This document shows positions 51,926 through 60,741 of a stretch of 64,000 nucleotides of DNA, one piece after another; position 1 is the stretch's first letter, and each line of letters begins with the position of its first letter. The DNA is from Acetomicrobium hydrogeniformans ATCC BAA-1850 (GTDB taxonomy: Bacteria > Synergistota > Synergistia > Synergistales > Acetomicrobiaceae). Under the pieces are notes generated by a model. The model was given only the letters and a program-made list of their open reading frames with translations, made no database searches and was not told where the DNA came from. Made by a program: the position numbers and the translations under genes. Location: contig NZ_ACJX03000001.1 in assembly GCF_000160455.2 (NCBI RefSeq), positions 940,001 through 1,004,000 on the forward strand, given 5' to 3'.

Positions 51926-54094
51926 ATGTCCGATAATCCCGGCGGCAAAGGCGTATCTTTGAGGTATAAGTCGGTTCTGATCTCGGGTCTGATCACCCTG
52001 GCTGTAGTAATGGCAGTATTTATGGGCAGCTATTTCGCTGCAAAGGGAAACTTGTTGCGCAACATGAACGATCAGGCTAACAGCTTCGCAGGAAGTTTGA
52101 AGGATACTTTAGAACTTGAAATAACTCTCTTTCAGGATCGCAGTCAATCCAATCTCTCGGTCGCCTTGAACCAGCTTCCGGGAGATAGGATTATGGAATC
52201 GGTGAACAAGGTTAAGGTTGGTGAATATGAACTTCCCACTCTTTTCGTAATGGGCGTCGGGAGCGGGCTTAAGCAGATTACCGCTTCCAACGAGCTCGTG
52301 GATCTTTGGGCCGAACAGTTGAGCAGCCATTTTTCGATATATCAAATACATAGAAGCGATAAAGGAGAGCAAGCCATCCTGGTATCGACGAGCTTTAAAA
52401 GCTCTTCCGACAGGACTGTGGGGAAGGTAATGGATCCCGCCTCCCCCATCTACCAAACTGTAGTTAAAGCCGAAGGCCTCTATCAGGGTTTTGTGGAAAT
52501 AGATGGCATGCCCTATTGCGTGTCCTATAAGCTAATCAAGGATGCCAGCGCTGTTCCGGTCATAATCGTAGGCACTGCCGTCTCGATCGAGCCCGTGATG
52601 GATTACATCGCAAAGGCATCATTCACGGAAGGCAGCTATGCCTTTGCCGTAAACGAAAAAGGAAATATAACGGTCCATCCCAAAATTGAAAGAGGCGCCC
52701 TCCTCTCGGAGGCCATGCCCGGCTTCTGGGAGTCGTTCAAGGAGGTAGAACAAAATCTGTCGAAGGAGTCTGGGCAGATAAATTTCAACTACAAGACCGG
52801 GGAAGGAGAGGGCTATTTGGCATCCCTTTTTGAAATTGGCGGTTTGGGGTGGCGGGTTGTGTTGAACATACCCGAATCCTATATATTCGCCCCCGTCTCC
52901 GCTATGGAAAAGGGAATGCTTCTTTATGGCCTGCCCGCTCTCATCGCGGGCCTTGTTCTGTTGGTTTTGGTGTTGGGCAAGTTTCTTGCTCCCCTTAAGT
53001 CGGTGTTGACTGTGGCAACCTCCATAGCAGAAGGCGATCTCTCCCTCCCCATCGAAGGTGACATGAACAGCAAGGATGAGGTCATCGCCGTTTTGGGGGC
53101 CTTTGAGCGCATAAGGCTGTCTTTTAAGGATTTAGTAGAAAAGTGCAGCGAGCTTTATCGTAAACTTGAGGCCAGAGACGAAGACCTGGGGCGCATAGAG
53201 GACAAAATCGAAGCATCCAGCAACAGAAGCCTGGAGGCCTCTAGGGAGATAGTCTCGGTCATTGCTTCGGTGTCATCAGCCGTGGAAGAGACAAATGCAG
53301 GCGTTGAGGAGGTAGCCTCGGGTGCGCAGAATACTGCCAAGATAACTACAGAATTGAGCGAAAGGTCTAATGTTGTTAACGAAAGTGTTAAAGCCGGCAG
53401 TGAGTCGGTATTTGAAACTGTTGCAAAGATAAACAGCGTGGGGGAATCGGGAACTCGCATTCGCAATGCAATTTCATCGCTCGATTCGGCTATAAAAGGC
53501 ATAACCCAATTTGTTGAAACTATAACCAGTATAGCCGACCAGACGAACCTTTTGGCTTTGAACGCGGCGATTGAGGCTGCCAGGGCCGGTGAAGCGGGCA
53601 AGGGATTTGCCGTCGTTGCAGATGAAGTCAGGAAGTTAGCCGAGGCGTCGGCCGAAGCGGCGAAAAAGGTGCAGGAAGTAATTAGCGATATCCAAGAAAG
53701 GGGCAAGGAAGCGACTAAAGAGGTCAACGAGACCGTGCACCTGATAGAGGAAGCCGTGGCTTCCTCTCAGGAGACGAGCGCACAGATACAGAGCATTACG
53801 GAGCAGGTGAAGAGTATAAGCGATGGAGTTCAATCCATAGCTGCCGTTGCGGAAGAACAGGCTGCCTCTGCCGAGGAAATAGCTTCCGCCATGGAAGATA
53901 TTTTGAACAAAGTGACTCAAGGTCAAGTGCAAGCTGAAGGTGTGGAGGAATCGTCGCGCGAGCTGATGGAACAGATATCAGTCCTGGCTCAGATAAGGGA
54001 AGAACAAAGTGCTCTGGTAAGAGACCTTAAAGAAGCGTTGGCCTTTTACAGGCTTGAGAAATCCGAGAGCGCGGGTTTGGTTCCCCTAGATTAA
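51926..54094 (+). CDS. Methyl-accepting chemotaxis protein, double-Cache type
   Basis: 722 residues. Two membrane helices (about 13-35 and 330-350) enclose a periplasmic sensor of about 290 residues with dCache features ([40 protein letters not shown]), which in this family often binds amino acids or organic acids. HAMP follows, then a long coiled-coil signalling domain with the hairpin tip [20 protein letters not shown] and [19 protein letters not shown]. It controls CheA. A free-standing gene with AAAGGGGG before the ATG. Confidence 0.93.
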   Translation: MSDNPGGKGVSLRYKSVLISGLITLAVVMAVFMGSYFAAKGNLLRNMNDQANSFAGSLKDTLELEITLFQDRSQSNLSVALNQLPGDRIMESVNKVKVGEYELPTLFVMGVGSGLKQITASNELVDLWAEQLSSHFSIYQIHRSDKGEQAILVSTSFKSSSDRTVGKVMDPASPIYQTVVKAEGLYQGFVEIDGMPYCVSYKLIKDASAVPVIIVGTAVSIEPVMDYIAKASFTEGSYAFAVNEKGNITVHPKIERGALLSEAMPGFWESFKEVEQNLSKESGQINFNYKTGEGEGYLASLFEIGGLGWRVVLNIPESYIFAPVSAMEKGMLLYGLPALIAGLVLLVLVLGKFLAPLKSVLTVATSIAEGDLSLPIEGDMNSKDEVIAVLGAFERIRLSFKDLVEKCSELYRKLEARDEDLGRIEDKIEASSNRSLEASREIVSVIASVSSAVEETNAGVEEVASGAQNTAKITTELSERSNVVNESVKAGSESVFETVAKINSVGESGTRIRNAISSLDSAIKGITQFVETITSIADQTNLLALNAAIEAARAGEAGKGFAVVADEVRKLAEASAEAAKKVQEVISDIQERGKEATKEVNETVHLIEEAVASSQETSAQIQSITEQVKSISDGVQSIAAVAEEQAASAEEIASAMEDILNKVTQGQVQAEGVEESSRELMEQISVLAQIREEQSALVRDLKEALAFYRLEKSESAGLVPLD

Positions 54095-54135
54095 CCTTGA
54101 ATAAATAATTTTGGAAGTCTTTGTGGCTTAAAGAT

Positions 54136-54174
54136 ATAAAATAAAGGGAGGAGGATTTCCTCCCTTTATTTTAT
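54136..54174. terminator. Strong rho-independent terminator
   Basis: ATAAAATAAAGGGAGGA pairs with TCCTCCCTTTATTTTAT around GGATT, with A/T runs on both flanks. It ends the chemoreceptor transcript. Confidence 0.92.
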
Positions 54175-54208
54175 AGTTTTTATTATCTTCGCGAAGGAGG
54201 AAGGCCAC

Positions 54209-55411
54209 ATGGAAATTTCGTACGAAAGATTGGTTTCTAAGGCAGAAGATGCGGTCGATCGATATTCGGGCGAAGCTGTTGCTTTGAGCGATTATCTGGC
54301 AGAACATCCCGAGGTCTCGGAAAGGGAATTTCAGTCTAGCAAAAGACACGCGGAGCTGCTCCGCCGTCACGGTTTTGAGGTCGAATACCCCTTTTTAGAC
54401 ATTCCCACGGCATTTTGTGCAAAAAAATCCAACGGAGAGGGTGCGAAGGTGGCTTTATTGGTCGAATACGACGCCCTTCCCGAGATCGGCCATGCTTGCG
54501 GGCATTGTCTCCATGGTGCCATGTCTACCCTTGCCGGCATAGGGCTGGCTCCTCTCCTGGATGAGGGAGATATCAAAGGCACCTTATTTATTATTGGGAC
54601 TCCAGCAGAGGAGACGAACGGAGCGAAGGTCACTATGGCGGAAAAGGGCGTGTTCGATGATCTTGATCTTGCCATCATGATTCACTCTTCCGGGAATAAA
54701 AGCTACGTCAGATACAGGAGCCTCGCCATGGATGCCATGGAATTTAGCTTCAAAGGAAAACCCGCCCATGCGGCAAGTTGCCCCTGGGAGGGCCGTAACG
54801 CCTTGAATGGCGTTCAGCTGTTTTTTCACGCCCTGGACATGTTGCGCCAGCACATTCGATCGGAAGCGAGGATGCACGGGATAATACATAGAGGTGGCGA
54901 TGCGCCAAATATCGTTCCCGAAGCTGCTGCCTGCAGATTTTACTTCAGAGCGCCCACCAGGGCTTATCTGGATCGTTTGGTAGAACGAATCAGGAAAATC
55001 TCCCTGGGCGCGGCCATGGCAACGGAGACGGAAGTAGAGATGAAGAACTTCGAATTTAGCTTCGACAATATGTTGAGCAACGAGGCGGCGGAAAGTAAGA
55101 TGGAGGAAATAATGAAAGGCCTTGGCATAGAAATAAGCGAAGAGGAGGGTTATGAGGGTTCTTCCGACATGGGCAACGTGAGCCATCGCTGCCCCGCTTT
55201 GCAGCCAAAACTGGCTATAAGCGATGAACCTCTGGTGACCCACAGTCGAGAGTTCGCAGGAGCAGTGACGACTTCCAGGGCGCACGAGGCTTTGATCTTA
55301 GGCAGCAGGGCTTTGGTCAGGATGACCCTAGCCATTTATTGCGACGGAGATCTTAGGAGGGCTGTCAGGGAGGATTTTGAAAGGGCCAAGCATGGGGAAG
55401 AACTTTTTTGA
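54209..55411 (+). CDS. M20D-type amidohydrolase
   Basis: A 400-residue member of the M20 amidohydrolases, close to aminobenzoyl-glutamate hydrolase AbgB, IAA-amino-acid hydrolases and PM20D2. VEYDALPEIGHACGHCLHG carries the first metal ligands, GTPAEETNGAKVTM the catalytic Glu, and GKPAHAASCPWEGRNAL the bridging His. PSSDMGNVSHRCPA-like sequence (here GSSDMGNVSHRCPAL) supplies the last part. It cleaves an acyl-amino-acid amide. GAAGGAGG precedes the ATG. The dehydratase gene follows in 24 bp, suggesting a small catabolic operon. Confidence 0.88.
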   Translation: MEISYERLVSKAEDAVDRYSGEAVALSDYLAEHPEVSEREFQSSKRHAELLRRHGFEVEYPFLDIPTAFCAKKSNGEGAKVALLVEYDALPEIGHACGHCLHGAMSTLAGIGLAPLLDEGDIKGTLFIIGTPAEETNGAKVTMAEKGVFDDLDLAIMIHSSGNKSYVRYRSLAMDAMEFSFKGKPAHAASCPWEGRNALNGVQLFFHALDMLRQHIRSEARMHGIIHRGGDAPNIVPEAAACRFYFRAPTRAYLDRLVERIRKISLGAAMATETEVEMKNFEFSFDNMLSNEAAESKMEEIMKGLGIEISEEEGYEGSSDMGNVSHRCPALQPKLAISDEPLVTHSREFAGAVTTSRAHEALILGSRALVRMTLAIYCDGDLRRAVREDFERAKHGEELF

Positions 55412-55435
55412 TCAATGTTTAAGAGGTGATAATTG

Positions 55436-56398
55436 ATGATTTCTTTGGAAGACGTAAAGAAGGCGAGAGAACGAATAAAGGGTTGGATTCATGAGACGCC
55501 GCTTTTTTCCTCGGCTACCTTCAGCTTATGGTCCGGAAACGAGGTTTATCTAAAGGCGGAAAATTTACAGAAAAGTGGAGCCTTTAAGTTCAGGGGAGCG
55601 ATGAACTTCATGCTTTCTATGGATGAAGAGGAGAGAAAAAAGGGAGTGGTTACGGGATCCTCAGGAAATCACGGTCAGGCCCTTGCCTGCGCAGCCAAGA
55701 TTTTGGGTGTAAAGGCGATAGTGGTAGTTCCTGAAGATGCTTCTTCCGCTAAAGTGGCTGCTATCGAAGGATACGGAGCACTTGTAGAAAGATGCGGACG
55801 TTCGTCGACGGAACGCATATCAAGAGCTATGGAGATAGCAGAACAAAGAGGGATGACCTTTGTACCCCCCTTCGATCATCCTTGGATCATGGCAGGTCAG
55901 GGAACGACTGGTCTCGAGATCCTGGACGAATTGCCCGACGTCGATGCCGTCCTTGTCCCATGTGGTGGTTGCGGTCTGATCTCAGGAGTGGCTACGGCCC
56001 TAAAAGAATCCTCTAAAAAGGTCAAAGTTTACGGTGTAGAACCCGAGAGGAGCAACAGCACCTATTTGTCCCTTAAGGCCGGTCACATAGTAGAACTTAA
56101 AAACATCGAGACGATTGCAGATGGCCTGAGGACTGCAAGCCCCGGGAAGATTACCTTTCCGATAGTTCAGAAATATGTAGATGATGTCCTTCTGGTGTCG
56201 GAGGAGGAAATTAAAAATACGGTTCTCTTGCTCCTGGAAAGGGCTAAATTGCTCGTGGAGCCGTCGGGAGCGGTACCCGTTGCCGCACTTTTATACGGGA
56301 AAGTTCCCTTTAAGGCTAAGAAAACAGTGGCCTTGATGTCGGGCGGAAACGTAGACCTCTTGACCCTTAGCAAGTGGATAGAAGAATCGAAGGCATAA
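55436..56398 (+). CDS. PLP-dependent threonine dehydratase / serine racemase-like
   Basis: About 320 residues of fold-type II. The PLP lysine is in GAFKFRGAMNF, then SSGNHGQALA, and the phosphate loop PCGGCGLISG, where a Cys replaces a Gly of the usual GGGG. MSGGNVDL is near the end. No ACT domain is present. It is similar to, but not a recent copy of, the protein at 7575-8543. It probably makes 2-oxobutyrate or pyruvate from threonine or serine. ATG 55436 follows AAGAGGTG; TTG 55433 is also in frame. It forms an operon with the amidohydrolase and DUF523. Confidence 0.87.
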   Translation: MISLEDVKKARERIKGWIHETPLFSSATFSLWSGNEVYLKAENLQKSGAFKFRGAMNFMLSMDEEERKKGVVTGSSGNHGQALACAAKILGVKAIVVVPEDASSAKVAAIEGYGALVERCGRSSTERISRAMEIAEQRGMTFVPPFDHPWIMAGQGTTGLEILDELPDVDAVLVPCGGCGLISGVATALKESSKKVKVYGVEPERSNSTYLSLKAGHIVELKNIETIADGLRTASPGKITFPIVQKYVDDVLLVSEEEIKNTVLLLLERAKLLVEPSGAVPVAALLYGKVPFKAKKTVALMSGGNVDLLTLSKWIEESKA

Positions 56399-56400
56399 AA

Positions 56401-56850
56401 GTGAAGCTTTTGGTTAGCGCCTGTCTGGTAGGATGTCGCTGTAGATATGACGGCAAGTCCTATGAGGATGAAATTTTAAGGGTCTTAGTTGAAAAAGGCC
56501 TGGCGTTATCGGCTTGCCCGGAGGTGCTTGGAGGGTTTGCAATACCCAGGCCCAGGGCTGAAATAGTCGATGGGACGGGAGAGGACGTTTTGCTTCGACG
56601 TGCCAGAGTCATAAATGAAAACGGAGAGGATGTAACGCCTCAATTTGTGAGAGGAGCTTTTAAGTTTTTGGATTTAGCGATAAAAAACAACATTAAATAT
56701 GCTATCTTAAAGGATAAAAGTCCATCCTGTGGTGTATATAACATTTACGACGGATCCTTCACGGGTAAACTTAAGCAGGGCAGAGGTGTATCCTCTGCCC
56801 TGCTTCGTAAATGGGGAATAATTATATATTCCAACGGTCAGATAAAATAA
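56401..56850 (+). CDS. DUF523 cysteine-rich protein
   Basis: 149 residues of the DUF523 (YbbK-like) family. Family-typical blocks are VSACLVGCRCRYDG with three Cys, ACPEVLGGFAIPRP and LKDKSPSCGV, so an iron-sulfur or metal site is likely. The biochemical role of the family is not settled. The start is GTG, two bases after the dehydratase stop, with GAAGG upstream. A perfect 14-bp inverted repeat lies inside its 3' end (56773-56805). Confidence 0.85.
   Translation: MKLLVSACLVGCRCRYDGKSYEDEILRVLVEKGLALSACPEVLGGFAIPRPRAEIVDGTGEDVLLRRARVINENGEDVTPQFVRGAFKFLDLAIKNNIKYAILKDKSPSCGVYNIYDGSFTGKLKQGRGVSSALLRKWGIIIYSNGQIK
56773..56805. repeat. Perfect 14-bp inverted repeat inside the DUF523 gene
   Basis: AAGCAGGGCAGAGG and CCTCTGCCCTGCTT are exact complements around TGTAT, about 45 nt before the stop. 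It is terminator-strength but within the coding sequence and lacks a T-run. Confidence 0.85.
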
Positions 56851-56907
56851 ATGCCCATCGCAAAATACCTCCGTTATTTTCTGTCATGGCCTGCTCTATA
56901 TTGCTAT

Positions 56908-56960
56908 TTGACATGAATTTATTTAGAGTTTAAAATAAAACAAGATTAGGGTTACCTAAT
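56908..56960 (+). promoter_or_regulatory. Promoter and palindromic operator of the nitroreductase gene
   Basis: TTGACA (56908-56913), a 17-bp spacer and TAAAAT (56931-56936) form a strong promoter. ATTAGG-GTTA-CCTAAT (56945-56960) is a perfect 6-bp-arm palindrome just at the transcription start, where a repressor would block initiation. Its AGG/CCT half-sites loosely recall DtxR/IdeR-type iron boxes, but this is a resemblance only. Confidence 0.75.
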
Positions 56961-56980
56961 TATATGGAGGTGATTTATTT

Positions 56981-57601
56981 ATGGACGTTATAGAGGCCAT
57001 TCAAAAGAGAAGGGCCATCAACTTCTTCGATTCCGCTAAGGAAGTGCCCGATGAAACGATACAGAAATTGCTCGAGCTCGGCAGCCTTGCCCCATCTTCT
57101 TTTAATTTGCAACCCTGGGAAGTCATTGTAGTTAAAGATCCCGATAGGAAGAAAGCCTTGAGGCGTTGTGCCTCCGGCCAGCCGAAGGTGGAAGAAGCCT
57201 CGGCAGTTTTGATATTCATAGCCGATCCGGGTGCTGTGGAAAAGAACTTGGATAAAATACTGGATAAAAATGTCGAGCTTGGCTATATGAAACCGGAAGG
57301 ACGCCAGGGAACGACAGAAATGGTCCATAAATTATATGGTCCAAAGGAAAGCGTCAAAAGGAAGATCTTCGCCGCCAAGAACACGGCCTTTTTCGCCATG
57401 ATAGTCATGATTGCCGCACAGGGCTTGGGGCTTGAAACCCATCCCATGGATGGTTTCGATGAGGAGGCCATAAAGAAAGAGTTCGGTATATCGGAAGATA
57501 AGATCATACCCTGTATCGTTGCCCTTGGCTATATGAGAGAGGGGATAAATTTACTGCCCAGGTTCCGCTTCCCCGTAAAGGAGATAGCGAAGTTCCTTTA
57601 A
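56981..57601 (+). CDS. Nitroreductase-family FMN protein
   Basis: A 206-residue protein of the nitroreductase superfamily. The N-terminal IQKRRAINFFDSAKEVPDE with the Arg-Arg FMN-phosphate site, LAPSSFNLQPWEVIVVKD, and the C-terminal GLGLETHPMDGFDEEAI and IVALGYM are typical. It reduces nitroaromatics, quinones or another flavin-accessible acceptor with NAD(P)H; the natural substrate is unknown. GGAGGTGA precedes the ATG, and the unit has its own promoter, operator-like palindrome and terminator. Confidence 0.92.
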   Translation: MDVIEAIQKRRAINFFDSAKEVPDETIQKLLELGSLAPSSFNLQPWEVIVVKDPDRKKALRRCASGQPKVEEASAVLIFIADPGAVEKNLDKILDKNVELGYMKPEGRQGTTEMVHKLYGPKESVKRKIFAAKNTAFFAMIVMIAAQGLGLETHPMDGFDEEAIKKEFGISEDKIIPCIVALGYMREGINLLPRFRFPVKEIAKFL

Positions 57602-57610
57602 ATTCATTGT

Positions 57611-57656
57611 AAGATCAGGGGGGGAAGAAAGAAAAACCTCTTTCCCCCTGATCTTT
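57611..57656. terminator. Bidirectional terminator after nitroreductase gene
   Basis: AAGATCAGGGGG pairs with CCCCCTGATCTT, and the loop is purine-rich then pyrimidine-rich, extending the stem with GAA/TTT. It lies between convergent genes. Confidence 0.88.
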
Positions 57657-57660
57657 ATCC

Positions 57661-58545
57661 TTAGAGGGAACCCCCCAATAGTTTATTGGCGATAGAACCT
57701 ATGACGAAGGAGATGGCGGCGACGCCGAAACTCACCAAAGCCATTTCAGTGAACATCGGCTTAAAGCTGACGGACCTTACGACGGAAACGAAGAAGGTAA
57801 ACAGAGCAATGATAATGAGGGCGTTGACCAAGCTCCAAGCCAACGCTGCATATACCGAAGAGGATACGAAAAAGGGAAATATGAGCAAAGCGACTGTTAT
57901 GATGTAAGCCACTCCCGTATACACAGAGGCCTGCACTGGGAGGGTATCTCTTTCTTCCGACTTTTGGGAGAGGTATTCCGAGGCTGCCATCGATAGTGAT
58001 GCGGCGATGCCCGTAATCAGGCCGGCTAAACCGACTATTCTGCTGTTTGCCAAAGCAAAAGTCAGTCCGGCCAAAGTTCCGGTAAGCTCCACCAACGCGT
58101 CGTTTAGCCCTAATACTATTGAGCTGGTGTATTTTAGCCTCTCTTCGTCAATCAAGTCCAGCAGAGCTTGCTCATGTTTTTCCTCTTCCTTTAATACTTC
58201 TTCGGCGTCCGGAAGGAGCGTCAGAAACTTCTTGTATTTTTTCTGAGCCCTGTCTTCGTTTAGCTCCATGAGTTTCAAGGTGAAGGTAATTCCAAATAGC
58301 ATATTCAAAAATGTGTACAAGATAACTGCCACAGGATTTGGCCTTACTTTTGTGTTCGTATATCTTTCCCATATCGAAGCATGTCGAGCCTCGTCTTCAG
58401 ATATTTGTTCTAAAATTTCCGCGTTCCTGCCGCGCTGTTTTTTAGCTAACCTCTTGTAGACGACATGTTCCGTCATTTCAGTCTTTTGCGATTTTAAAAC
58501 TGCATCTTTAGTTTTTGCGTCCAGTTTCGTTTCAATATCCTTCAT
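57661..58545 (-). CDS. VIT1/CCC1-family metal transporter with N-terminal ferritin-like domain
   Basis: About 294 residues. The first 140 form a ferritin/rubrerythrin-like helical region with acidic metal-binding patterns (SEDEARHASIWERYT, LKEEEKHEQALLDLIDEERL). The rest is a VIT1/CCC1 membrane domain of five helices with GLNDALVELTGTLAGLTFAL and AASLSMAASEYLSQKSEER. Relatives such as MbfA export iron, the soluble domain sensing or feeding Fe(II). With the EncFtn shell it points to careful iron control. ATG 58545 lies 6 nt after GAGGTG; longer starts to 58554 are less well spaced. Confidence 0.9.
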   Translation of the reverse strand: MKDIETKLDAKTKDAVLKSQKTEMTEHVVYKRLAKKQRGRNAEILEQISEDEARHASIWERYTNTKVRPNPVAVILYTFLNMLFGITFTLKLMELNEDRAQKKYKKFLTLLPDAEEVLKEEEKHEQALLDLIDEERLKYTSSIVLGLNDALVELTGTLAGLTFALANSRIVGLAGLITGIAASLSMAASEYLSQKSEERDTLPVQASVYTGVAYIITVALLIFPFFVSSSVYAALAWSLVNALIIIALFTFFVSVVRSVSFKPMFTEMALVSFGVAAISFVIGSIANKLLGGSL

Positions 58546-58630
58546 CGTCATCACCTCATCCAGCCATGTTGTCGTATAATGCTAACCAAGGTAATAAAAC
58601 ATTCTAACATGATAAGGAGAAGGATGCAGA

Positions 58631-59395
58631 ATGAAAATTGTTCGTTTCGCGGCCCCAAAGGGGTCAATTCATTGGGGTATAGTCGAAGAAAATGAGGTCA
58701 AAGAGACAGAAGGTTTGTTGGGATCTTTTACGGGAAAGAACTTTGTTCTTTCCGAAGTGAGGCTCTTGGCCCCCGTTGAGCCGTCAAAGATCGTGTGCGT
58801 CGGGAAAAATTACGTCGATCACATCGAGGAAATGGACGGGGATGTAAGCAGCCTTCCAAAGGAGCCCGGACTTTTTTTGAAGGCACCGAACGCTTTGGCC
58901 GATCCCGAGGACATAATACCCTACCCTGCTTTCACTAAGGAATTCCACTACGAAGGAGAGCTTGCGGTAGTAATCGCTAAACCGATGAAAGAGGTTCCGG
59001 AAGATGAAGCATTAAACTATGTGTTGGGTTATACCTGCGCCTTCGATCTTACAGCTAGGGACGCTCAGAGGGAAGACTTGCAGTGGATAAGGGCCAAATC
59101 GGCCGATAAATTTTGTCCCATCGGTCCCTGGATCGAGACTCGGCTCGATCCCACCGATCTCGGCATAAAAACGGAAGTGAACGGACAGATAAGGCAAAAC
59201 AGCAGGACATCCCTTATGATATTTTCCGTCAGGAAGATATTGAGCTGCATATCTTCTTTCATGACATTATTTCCTGGAGATGTGGTTTTGACGGGAACTC
59301 CTAGCGGCGTTGGAGAGCTTCGCAGGGGGGACGTCGCTTCTGTAACGGTGGAGGGGATAGGAACCCTTAAAATCTCCATAGGCAGTCAAAAATAA
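58631..59395 (+). CDS. Fumarylacetoacetate hydrolase-family protein
   Basis: 254 residues. An N-terminal small domain leads to the FAH core: IVCVGKNYVDHIEEMDG, PGLFLKAPNAL, EFHYEGELAVVIAKPM with the metal-binding Glu residues, FDLTARDAQ and LTGTPSGVGELRRGD. These enzymes cleave or decarboxylate acylpyruvates, oxaloacetate or 2-hydroxyhepta-diene-dioates; the exact substrate is not evident. AAGGAGAAGG precedes the ATG. It is divergent from the VIT1-type gene. Confidence 0.92.
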   Translation: MKIVRFAAPKGSIHWGIVEENEVKETEGLLGSFTGKNFVLSEVRLLAPVEPSKIVCVGKNYVDHIEEMDGDVSSLPKEPGLFLKAPNALADPEDIIPYPAFTKEFHYEGELAVVIAKPMKEVPEDEALNYVLGYTCAFDLTARDAQREDLQWIRAKSADKFCPIGPWIETRLDPTDLGIKTEVNGQIRQNSRTSLMIFSVRKILSCISSFMTLFPGDVVLTGTPSGVGELRRGDVASVTVEGIGTLKISIGSQK

Positions 59396-59408
59396 ATGGG
59401 TTGTCACG

Positions 59409-59465
59409 AGGCAGGGCGCTGAAGAACCTCTTGCCACATGGCCTTTAGTGCCCTGCCTTACTTTT
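59409..59465 (+). terminator. Terminator after the FAH-family gene
   Basis: AGGCAGGGC pairs with GCCCTGCCT across a loop of about 28 nt, followed by TACTTTTTT. The next gene converges from the right. Confidence 0.75.
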
Positions 59466-59482
59466 TTATCGGTTCTTAAGAT

Positions 59483-60721
59483 TTATCCCTGCGCCTTCCT
59501 GAACCAATTTTTACCTTCGAGGAATCGGGCCACAAGCATGGAGGAAGCTGTGTCCCCCGTGGCGTTGACCATGGTGGCTGCCGGATCGACGAGAAAGCCG
59601 ATGGTTGCTATTATGGGAAAGGCCTCCGGGGGGAAACCGTATAAGCTTACGATCAGCATTTCGCCCACCAGGCCGCCTCCGGGAATCCCCGAGAGGACTA
59701 CTCCGCTTAAGGCGGCAATTGCGATGGCGGTGGCGAAGGTGTTCACGCCTGAGAAACTCAACCCGTAAAAGCCAAAGAGAAAGGATATCTTAAGTATGCC
59801 GCTCAAGCACGATCCTTCCATATGAATTGTCGCTCCCAGGGGCAGGACCATGTTTCTTATGTCTTCCGGAACTCCGATATTTCTCGCGGCCTCCAGATTT
59901 ACGGGCAGTGTGGCGTTGCTGCTTCCCGTTGCAAGGGCAGTAATGGCGGGGGTGATCATGTTCTTCCAGAAACGGGCGATACCCTCACCGTCCGTCGAAA
60001 TGTAAGCATAGACGCTGAAGGCGATAAAAAAGTAGGCAAAGGTAACTGTGTGATAGACTATCATGGCTCTTGCGTATGAACCGAGAAGTTGCGGTCCGAA
60101 GTCGCCTACCAGGGTGGCGAAGTAAGCCCCAAGCCCGATGGGTGCATAATACATTACGATCTTGACCAGTTGCAACATGGCATCGGATAGTATTGATACG
60201 ATATTAACTACGGGGCGAGCTTTCTCGCCGAGGGCGTTCAAACTGACGCCCAGCAATATGGAAAAGATTATCAGGGGTAAAATGTGCCGTCTCGAAAATA
60301 GGTCAGCAAAATCCTCTACCGTGAAGGCTTTTACGATTTGTTCGGCTGTGTTCAAGGGCTCGAAATCCTGAGGAGCAACTCCCTCTATCACTATGCCCTG
60401 TGCAGGAGGAAAAAATACTACGGCGGCGAGCATTAGTACGGCAGCTATGACGCCGGTTATCAGAAAAATAGATATAGTCGTTCCGAGCACTTTCCCCAAA
60501 CGTTTAAGGGACGACATTCCGGCAACGGCGTTCGTTATGGTACAAAATACCAATGGCACGACTATCATGAACATTAGATTTATAAAGACGTCGCCTAGGG
60601 GCTTGAAGACCAATGCCTCTTTGCCCATCAAGGCGCCTATAGTCGAACCTACTGCTATAGATATCAGCAAGATTACGGGAAATCCGTAGTTCTTCAACAA
60701 GCCTGTCTTACTATCGGTCAT
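59483..60721 (-). CDS. Dicarboxylate/amino acid:cation symporter (DAACS)
   Basis: A 412-residue membrane carrier of the glutamate transporter family. The hairpin-1 serine-rich loop is in TALATGSSNATLPVNLEA, the NMVLPLGATIHMEGS block is the helix-7 signature, and the hairpin-2/helix-8 region is SGIPGGGLVGEML...DPAATMVNATGD. It takes up glutamate, aspartate, serine or C4-dicarboxylates with sodium or protons. GGGAGGGG precedes the ATG. It lies downstream of dapF on the same strand with a 20-bp gap and is probably cotranscribed. Confidence 0.94.
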   Translation of the reverse strand: MTDSKTGLLKNYGFPVILLISIAVGSTIGALMGKEALVFKPLGDVFINLMFMIVVPLVFCTITNAVAGMSSLKRLGKVLGTTISIFLITGVIAAVLMLAAVVFFPPAQGIVIEGVAPQDFEPLNTAEQIVKAFTVEDFADLFSRRHILPLIIFSILLGVSLNALGEKARPVVNIVSILSDAMLQLVKIVMYYAPIGLGAYFATLVGDFGPQLLGSYARAMIVYHTVTFAYFFIAFSVYAYISTDGEGIARFWKNMITPAITALATGSSNATLPVNLEAARNIGVPEDIRNMVLPLGATIHMEGSCLSGILKISFLFGFYGLSFSGVNTFATAIAIAALSGVVLSGIPGGGLVGEMLIVSLYGFPPEAFPIIATIGFLVDPAATMVNATGDTASSMLVARFLEGKNWFRKAQG

Positions 60722-60741
60722 TGCTTTCCCCTCCCGACGTC

